From Schistosoma haematobium (lineage: Eukaryota > Platyhelminthes > Trematoda > Strigeidida > Schistosomatidae): a stretch of 64,000 nt of DNA. The stretch covers positions 4,542,950-4,606,949 of the forward strand of contig NC_067200.1 in the NCBI RefSeq assembly GCF_000699445.3, read 5' to 3'. This document shows, one piece after another, positions 57,297 through 64,000 of the stretch. Made by a program: the position numbers and the translations under genes. Positions within the stretch are counted from its first letter, which is position 1. Every line of letters begins with the position of its first letter. The notes beneath the pieces are model-generated. The model saw only the letters and a program-made list of their open reading frames with translations. It ran no database searches and was not told where the DNA came from.

Positions 57297-57542
57297 GAGA
57301 CTATAATTTATGGACGACCTTTGAGTGACATCAGAGTGACCTTGAGAGTGTCCACCTAATATCTAGGACCGAATGACGGTTGATGATTAAGGTTAAGAAT
57401 TAGATTTACGGTTTCCATCACGAACTAATATCAGCTATATAATGCCAGAACTCCATTTAGCCAAATGAATGGGGTGAATTTTGCGCCAAAATCCTAGACC
57501 TGTTATCTTGTACCTGATTGGTTCGTGCATAAATTATAGTCT
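57297..57542 (+). mobile_element. MITE-like DNA element
   Basis: Termini gagactataatttatggacg and, inverted, agactataatttatgcacg, a ~20-bp inverted repeat. 246 bp, non-coding, matching 9017-9301. Confidence 0.78.
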
Positions 57543-57829
57543 TACCCCAAAGTTTAAACAGATAGATGAGATATGATCATTGAAATAAGTTGTTTAATAA
57601 AATCAATTGTGATTTTAGGTTATACATCTTTGTTTGGTTTGGAAGGATAAATTTAAAAATACCAATGACTTTTGATTAACCAGATTTACAAAATGTACCT
57701 TTCTCTTCAGATCAGCTTTCTCAATTGAATTATGGGTTTGGAATACTATCAAGAAGTTTATATGGTAATTAAAGCTTATGGTTTTCTACTCAAGAAATTA
57801 AAATGTATTTAAATCAAAATTGTAACATC

Positions 57830-57965
57830 AATATAAGGTTGTGGAGACTGATAAGTTTTTTGGTTGAGATCATTCTTCCACAGTTTCAATGGTGGTCTAA
57901 CATTGATTGATTCATGATCTCAATCAAAAACTTAACAAGCTCCACAACCCCACACTGATAATTAG
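57830..57965. mobile_element. Family B SINE mini fold-back
   Basis: aaggttgtggagactgataag at the left is mirrored by agctccacaacccc at the right, with only the last ~80 bp of the SINE between. Confidence 0.6.
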
Positions 57966-57969
57966 CATA

Positions 57970-58320
57970 TGCTCACTAGTGATTAGCTCCATAAGGGAAT
58001 TTTCGAAGTTGTAGTGAGAATTTAATCTGTGTTACGTGGAGATATGTATCTACCTCAGATAATCGAAGATAGTCACGTAATTTCATGGACTGGTTAAAGT
58101 TAGACATTAACACCATTGGATGCCGGCTGACTCAATAATCTACAGGTTAAGTGTTTGCGCGTGGAACCGAAGATCACGAGATCAAATTCCTTTGATGCGG
58201 AATTGTGGATCCATGCTATTGAGGAGTTGCACACTGGGACGAAACGGCCTTCAAATGCTTCTAGATTTTCCCTAGTATTGTAACATTGACCGATTTCTGA
58301 TCTCAATCAAGAATTGTAAT
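57970..58320 (+). mobile_element. Family B SINE, near full length
   Basis: Leader gctcactagtgattagc, gttaaagttagacattaac, tRNA-like part, ribozyme with ATTGAGGA (core damaged) and ggacgaaacgg, tail gatctcaatcaagaattg. Confidence 0.72.
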
Positions 58321-58539
58321 AGTTTGCCAAGTTACAACACAAGGTAGATATGATTCTTTTTATTAGATCAAATACAAATAAACAAATAAGAGTTAAGATA
58401 TCGGATCCATTGAAAAATGAATGAATACATTTTATCATCTACCAGTATATATAAATCATTTAACTTGTAATGATATAGTCACTTAATTCTCAGATTACAA
58501 CTTGACTTAACATTGAGGTACTAAATTTAAGGGAATGAA

Positions 58540-58860
58540 AAGAAGAACGAATAATAACTTTAAGGAAATGCAATCCAACGGTGGCCGGTGACAAACAATT
58601 GGTTCATACGCCAATTGTTCAGCTCATGATCCTGGAGCCCATGTGAACCATTGGTTTGAAATCAGGGTTTCCCAACTCTCTAGGTGTTAAAGCTCCGAAC
58701 GTTCGCTTTTCGTCCTCCTGATTTTGTAAACAACACAGGGGCCACGAGAATGAAGTGAGTAGAACTTTCCTGAGAGTGGTTGTATGCACCTGGCCATGTG
58801 CGAGTATTTCGATAGGGAGAGTTGACTCTCTCCACTTTCGGCTGTACCAGAGCAGTTGAG
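58540..58860 (-). mobile_element. Family D SINE-like retroposon, truncated
   Basis: ggtggccggtgac, ctggagcccatgtgaacc, cgcttttcgtcctcc match the inverted 39085 element. The tail end is missing. Confidence 0.68.
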
Positions 58861-59000
58861 GTTCAAAAGTTAAACACTTTAACTGTGAGACATGAACGTT
58901 CATGATTTGATTCTTGTAAAAAACGTTGATTTGCACTATTGAAAAGTCCCATACTAAGATAAAATGGCTATCCAATGATTTCTAGTTTTCACTAGTTGTT
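58860..59000 (+). mobile_element. Family B SINE fragment
   Basis: Decayed box B (gatttgattcttg), then gcactattgaaaagtccc and aagataaaatgg. Confidence 0.48.
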
Positions 59001-59009
59001 TATATTATG

Positions 59010-59420
59010 TTCTAACGAAGAATAAATTGTGGGTAACTTATGTGAACTATTTATAGACTGTTATTATATATACTCTTGTTGTATAACTGCTAAGTAACTA
59101 GATTATATATATTTCTTTTGTCATAAGTTCCTACTTCACCTGTTGACTATTATTTTACGATTTACTATTCCTACGTTGTTCCCGAGCCATTAGTTCCAGT
59201 CTCTCACAATCACAGCCACTTTTTGGCTTCATTCTGTATAACTGTTATTTTTTATTTTGTGGTATAATGTGGTCTGGTTTGATTATATATAAACCAAGTA
59301 TGTTTGAAATGTAAAATTCGTACAGTGGAAGCTGTGTTCTAGACTCAACAAGTAGAGCTAGACGAAAAGATCCAATAAAGACTCTAGGCTGCTTGTACTG
59401 GTTAACACGTCATAAGTTTG
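59010..59420 (+). mobile_element. LTR (TGTTG family), old copy
   Basis: Shares ctattattttacgatttac, atcacagccact, tatataaaccaagtatg and gactctaggctgc with the 46812 LTR, at lower identity and without clear ends. Confidence 0.65.
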
Positions 59421-59889
59421 GCACAGTCCTTATATTAGTTGTATAAGTTGTATTCCAATTGACGACAATTGGGCAACAGTCACAGCAGTTTAATTATGAT
59501 CAATCTATGATATAAGTAATTAATAGTCAATAATATCCCCAATTTTTTGTGAAGACTTTGAAAAATTATTCAATCACTCGTCAATTTCGATGTTAAACGT
59601 ATGGAGATTCTAGAGAAAGAAACTATGAAGATCATGACAACAGAATGTTTAGAAAGTAAAGATTTGTGTTATATTTTACATATCACAGTTACTTCAATGA
59701 AACTCAAATTAGGAGAAAGCGGCAATTAACTATAATTAAGGTTGTGAAAATAAGTTTTATGTAATAAACTGATCAAAATAAGGTCGGCGACTCAAAGCCA
59801 GATTGATTACTGTATTTTGTTATGCATATAAATCGAATTAAATTTAACAATAACAACGACTTCAAGTAAACTTGAATAAATTCCGAGTC

Positions 59890-60215
59890 TTTAAGCATTG
59901 GAAGGCTGTTTGATCCTAGTATGGGACTCGTCAGAAATGTGAATCCATGATTTCAAACAAGGAATCCGAACTCAAGACCTTCGGTCTCGCACGCAAACGC
60001 TTAACCTATAGACTAGTGAGCCGGACGGCACCAAACGGTGTTAATGTGTAACTTTGTGTGCATGACTGAAGGTTGTGGATGTGAGTCCACTACCAAAATG
60101 TCTCATACTAGGATGAAATAGCCGTAAAAAGTTTTCAGGTTTTCAATAATAGTCTAGCTTAGATCGATTTGTGAATTCAATTGCTGAAATACTACAATCT
60201 TCACAAATTTCAATA
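59890..60215. mobile_element. Family B SINE fold-back
   Basis: Minus half (59890-~60045: attggaaggctgtttgatcc, gactcgtcag, gccggacggc) followed by plus half (~60046-60215: tcatactaggatgaaat, tagtctagcttag). Both ribozymes are mutated. Confidence 0.7.
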
Positions 60216-60825
60216 TTGATAAAATTCAGAATTAGTTGTTCATTAGTAATGTGGAAGAGCTTGTAAACTTCAAACTCATGTCTACTATCAGGTAAATATC
60301 AAGGAATCATACTACTAAAAATATGGTCTAAACTTTTACTGTAATACACTATATGACACAACTGAAGATAGTACAAAGAGACTAATTGCCGACATATGAT
60401 TGTCAAAATGAGCAATTTCTTTACCGCAATAAGAAACCGACTTGAAAACTGGATATATTCTTTCTATTATGGTTTGGAGCATGAAATCAATTTTTCTAGC
60501 TATTTTAATACTTTTGAAAGTAAATCTTTAGAGAACAGTCTTTTTCTTAACCATAATATCATTTATTTTCATTCACCTATATTTATTTGTGGATAACCGC
60601 CATCACAAAACATAACGTTCTTTTACACGAATTGATATTCAATATCCGGTAATTCTATTTTCATGTTTTTAATTCTCTCCTTCAGAGTGTTTATCAATTC
60701 ACCTTACAAATAAGCAACTAATTGAACACTGTTTTTAAATATATGTTAAACTTAAATTTAGTCAGGATTTTCTGATAACAAGTATGAATGTGGTGTATGC
60801 TACTTGTGTCTACATAAGTAGTACA
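60216..60825. other. Unassigned flank
   Basis: AT-rich; one 66-codon frame at 60396-60596 without support. Confidence 0.35.
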
Positions 60826-60829
60826 TACT

Positions 60830-61470
60830 TGCTTACTTACCTACTTACGCCTGTTACTCCTCGTGGAGGAGCATAGGCCGCCCACAAGCACTCTTCATTC
60901 AGCTCTGTGCTGGACAATCCTTTCCAGCTATTACCAGTTTTTATTCATCGTCTTCATATCTGCTTCTATTTACCGATGTAGTGTGTTCTTTAGTCCTCGT
61001 CTTTTCTGTTTTCTTTAGGATTCCGAGTTAGAATTTGCCTCGTGATACAGTCTGATGATTTCTGTAATGTATGTCCTATCCACTTCCAACGTCTTTTCCT
61101 GATTTCCTCTTCAGATAGAAACCGGTTTGTTCTCTTCCACAGTAGTTTGTTGCTGATGGTATCCGGCTAATGGATGTTGAGTATCTTGTGTAGACAACTA
61201 TTTATAACTATTTGTACCCCCTTGATGATGATTGCAGTAGTTCTCCAAGTTTCAACTCCGTACAGTTCACTTGTCTTGATCTTCGTATTGAAGATTGTGA
61301 CTTTGATATTGGTTGACAGATAATTGTTTTGAGTTGTAGAAATACTTTCTTTGTTTTACGAATCCTCGCCTTTACGTGTACATTTGATCCTCCTTATTCA
61401 TCGATGATGTTTCCCATGTACGTGAAATATTCCATATCTTCCAAAGTTTTACCATCAAGTGTAATTGACA
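60830..61470 (-). mobile_element. RTE/SR2-like LINE 3' end
   Basis: Begins at the TAAG-type tail (cttgcttacttacctactta, inverted), then in reverse the conserved C-terminal blocks (for example the complement of ggaggagcataggccgccc). Several frame breaks. Confidence 0.8.
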
Positions 61471-61694
61471 TAAATATTATATGAAACTAATCATATATGA
61501 AATGTCTAGTAATAAAACGTTAGGAAGATTGAATTGAAGAAAATGTGAACAGAAAGTGTTTGTTATAGCAATGAAGTTTAAGACAATTGATGGAAGATGT
61601 GTTAAATCAAGTATTGAATGTATAGTTTTCACATTTGATTAAAATATTCTGTAATTTTCTATTAAAATACATTTAGTTTTCCTTAATTGTGTAC

Positions 61695-62027
61695 TTAATT
61701 ACTTACTTACGCCTGTTACCCCTCGTGAAGGAGTATAGGCCTCTCACCAGCATTCTCCATACAACCCTGTCCTGGGAAGTCCTTTCCAGCTCCTTCCAGT
61801 TGTTATTCATTCTTTTCACATCTGCTTCTATTTCTCGACGCAATGTATTCTTTGGCCTTCCTTTTTTTCCATTTCCTTTCCGGATTCCAACTTATGGCTT
61901 TCCTTGTGATGCAGTTTGATGATTTCCGTAATGTATGTCCAATCCATTTCCATCGCCTTTTCCTAATTCCCTCTTCAGCTGGAAGCTGATTTGTTCTTTC
62001 CCACAGAAGATTGTTGCTGACGGTGGT
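61695..62027 (-). mobile_element. RTE/SR2-like LINE 3' end, second copy
   Basis: Same tail (acttacttacgcctgtta) and blocks as 60830. Cut at 62027 by a SINE fragment. Confidence 0.8.
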
Positions 62028-62120
62028 TGGCTAAGCGCCTGGCGCAAGACTGATAGGTCCTGATTTCAAACCCCGAGAGACGGGGTCATGGATCCTCACC
62101 GCTGAGGAGCTCCACAATTG
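62028..62120 (+). mobile_element. Family B SINE fragment
   Basis: gctaagcgcctggcgcaag (box A end), gatttcaaacccc (box B), then caccgctgaggagctccac, truncated within the ribozyme. Confidence 0.62.
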
Positions 62121-62439
62121 TGTACTAGTTCCTTACAATTATCCTCTCATCATTTTTTTTTAATTTTTCAAAATTAGAAAATAGTTGATAAGTGAATCTA
62201 TTAAATATATTGAATTCATATCATGATTTTGTTTCAACTGTTCGGAGGGCGGTGAGGGGGGAGAGGGATATTTTTGTGTTTAATTATTCAAAATTATTAA
62301 ATGAAAAATGACATAAAATTGAAGTATTCACTGTATCATTCATCAAAGAAATCATAACAGTAAAAACAATAAAAACATTCAACGGTTTTTCTCAGTTTCT
62401 CATCAGATGAAATGAGATAAGAGAGGCGAAGAGAACTAT

Positions 62440-62760
62440 GGAATATTTTCATTATAATAAATAATTCGATTAAGTATTCATTTCCACCACCACCCCCTCG
62501 CTCCCCTCCCCTTTTTTGTCAATTTCAAACAACTCTCTTTTTTTCTCCCTCTCTCTCTCTCTATTTGTCGTTTGGTCAGTGATTCAATGTAACGATGAAA
62601 AAAAAGTGGTTGAGGAAAATCATGGATGACTAGGTTATCATTATTATTCTCTATTTTTTCTCTCTTTCTCTCTTTCTTTTTTCTCTCTGTTTTTCATCAT
62701 GTTTTATTACGTTTGATTAGGTTGTGTTTAGGTTGATTTTATTGTGAAATAATTAGATCA
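62440..62760. repeat. Low-complexity pyrimidine tracts
   Basis: ccaccaccaccccc, ctccctctctctctctct and tttctctctttctctctt runs; no gene. Confidence 0.8.
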
Positions 62761-62928
62761 AATTTTTTTTAAAGTTTTTTTTCATAAAAAAAGAAAAAAA
62801 ACAATGAAAGACAACACATCTATTTTCAATTAGTAGCTATAGGAAACGTTACTGCTGATGTATCATAATAATAATTATGGGCAATGAATGGAAATAAATA
62901 CTGAATTAATTAAATTAATTTTTCTTTG

Positions 62929-63277
62929 TGTGACGACGGACCACCGGTGAACTCGAGGAAGCTGTAAGAGGCTCAGAAGGAGCCGAAGACGTCCCATCCA
63001 ATCACCTTTCGGAAGAATGTTCTAGAATTCCAACGTGTAGCTTCCCGATTGGATAATGCTAATAACCCTCTGTATGCGGATTGGAAGACTGTAATGATGA
63101 TTTCGTTCTCACTAAAAACTATAAATACCTGACAATTTTGTACTATGATTGACACTGTTTGGAATAATATTCCTTTCGTTAGTCTTCTGTCTTCTTACTG
63201 CGACTTGGAAGGGTCTTGGTGTTCTAGTGCTCAGTTATTCGCGGTATATCGAGAAATCAGCTTTTCAAGATATAACA
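62929..63277 (+). mobile_element. Solo LTR with 5-bp target duplication
   Basis: 349 bp from tgtgacgacgg to agatataaca, with TATA-like aaaactataaatacc. Flanked by ctttg at 62924-62928 and 63278-63282. Family also present in fragments at 20040, 30190 and 32185. Confidence 0.85.
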
Positions 63278-63559
63278 CTTTGTTTTTTTAAGTCAAGGAT
63301 AATTATGAATAGGTTGCATAATATTATGTTGTGGTGGTTGGTATTCAATATCATTCTTAAACCTCGTATACAGTTCGTCTTGACAACTGTCACTAGATAA
63401 CGCCCCAACGGTATATTAATCAGAAGGAGAATACGAAATATTGATTACGTTTATTATGGGATCACACACACACAGATATCAAAAATTACAGGTGCGTTAA
63501 ACAAGCATGAAATAGTTGTGCCAAAAGCCAAGTAATCGAGCGAGTGAGCGAGTCAATCA

Positions 63560-63860
63560 GTCAGTCAGTAACAACGTAGAACTTCGTACGTACGTACATC
63601 AATTCGAGTTGCCACACCATATTAGCACAGAGATGCAGTTGTCGATTCAAAACCCTTAGTACTAGATGTAGTAAAATTATAAGCTGTAATCAGAAAAATT
63701 AGGGTTTGAAGATGTTATTCAAGGAGTATAATCCAGTGAAATAAATTTGGGAAGAGAAAAGAAGAAAGGGACATGAAGAATTCAGAAGATTAGAATTTGG
63801 GGGAACACAAAAAGTGGATGCACCTGCACCATTGCAAACGATTTTGAGCCATGTGAGCGA
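63560..63860 (-). mobile_element. RTE-type LINE 3' tail
   Basis: Reverse complement of 29640-29915 (tacgtacgtac, agagatgcagttgtcgattc, gggtttgaagatgtt). TGAC-type repeats at its left end (caatcagtcagtcagtaac). Confidence 0.78.
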
Positions 63861-64000
63861 GTGAGTCAGCGAATATGAGTACGAGTAAGCGAGCGAGAGC
63901 AGCGAATATGAATAACATGGTCATATACATACATAGTAAAATGAATGAATCATCGAATCAGTTTAGCCGTTAGTAGTAAGGCTAGCAGCGTGAATAAATG

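Overview
The window looks like nuclear DNA of a parasitic flatworm, most probably a blood fluke of the genus Schistosoma. It is AT-rich, genes are split by multi-kilobase introns, and it is packed with repeats that resemble known schistosome families: tRNA-related SINEs carrying hammerhead ribozymes (SM-alpha-like), RTE/SR2-like and CR1/SR1-like LINEs, and gypsy-type LTR retrotransposons. The genus is inferred from this repeat repertoire; nothing in the window proves the species.

One gene dominates. On the minus strand, twelve exons between 44247 and 8180 join in frame with canonical GT/AG sites into about 1,290 codons. They encode a cell-surface adhesion receptor with a hydrophobic leader, five immunoglobulin domains, one membrane span and a long Asn/Ser-rich cytoplasmic tail. 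The five-Ig layout and the first-domain core (VQWMKDGFG) place it in the Kirre/Roughest/NEPH (IrreC, nephrin-related) family. The exon with the start codon was not found. A further minus-strand exon of unknown affiliation may lie at 55543-55722.

Layout: 1-8.1 kb is an intergenic graveyard of LINE and gypsy fragments downstream of the gene. 8.18-44.25 kb is the receptor gene, whose introns (0.8-4.9 kb) are filled with SINEs, solo LTRs, LINE tails, a MITE and a 172-bp tetranucleotide array. 44.3-64 kb is the upstream flank, with solo LTRs, a near-perfect long inverted repeat (49112-49992), nested SINE-like/LINE insertions and more SINEs.

The most notable system is the hammerhead-ribozyme SINEs. 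Three families (A, B and C here) each combine a tRNA-like pol III promoter with a type-I hammerhead; about nine copies keep the whole catalytic core, and several show compensatory stem changes. Many family A and B insertions are not simple monomers. They are fold-back units in which an inverted copy of the 3' half precedes the 5' end, and one whole fold-back unit (7653-8087) is flanked by a 13-bp target duplication, so it inserted as one piece.
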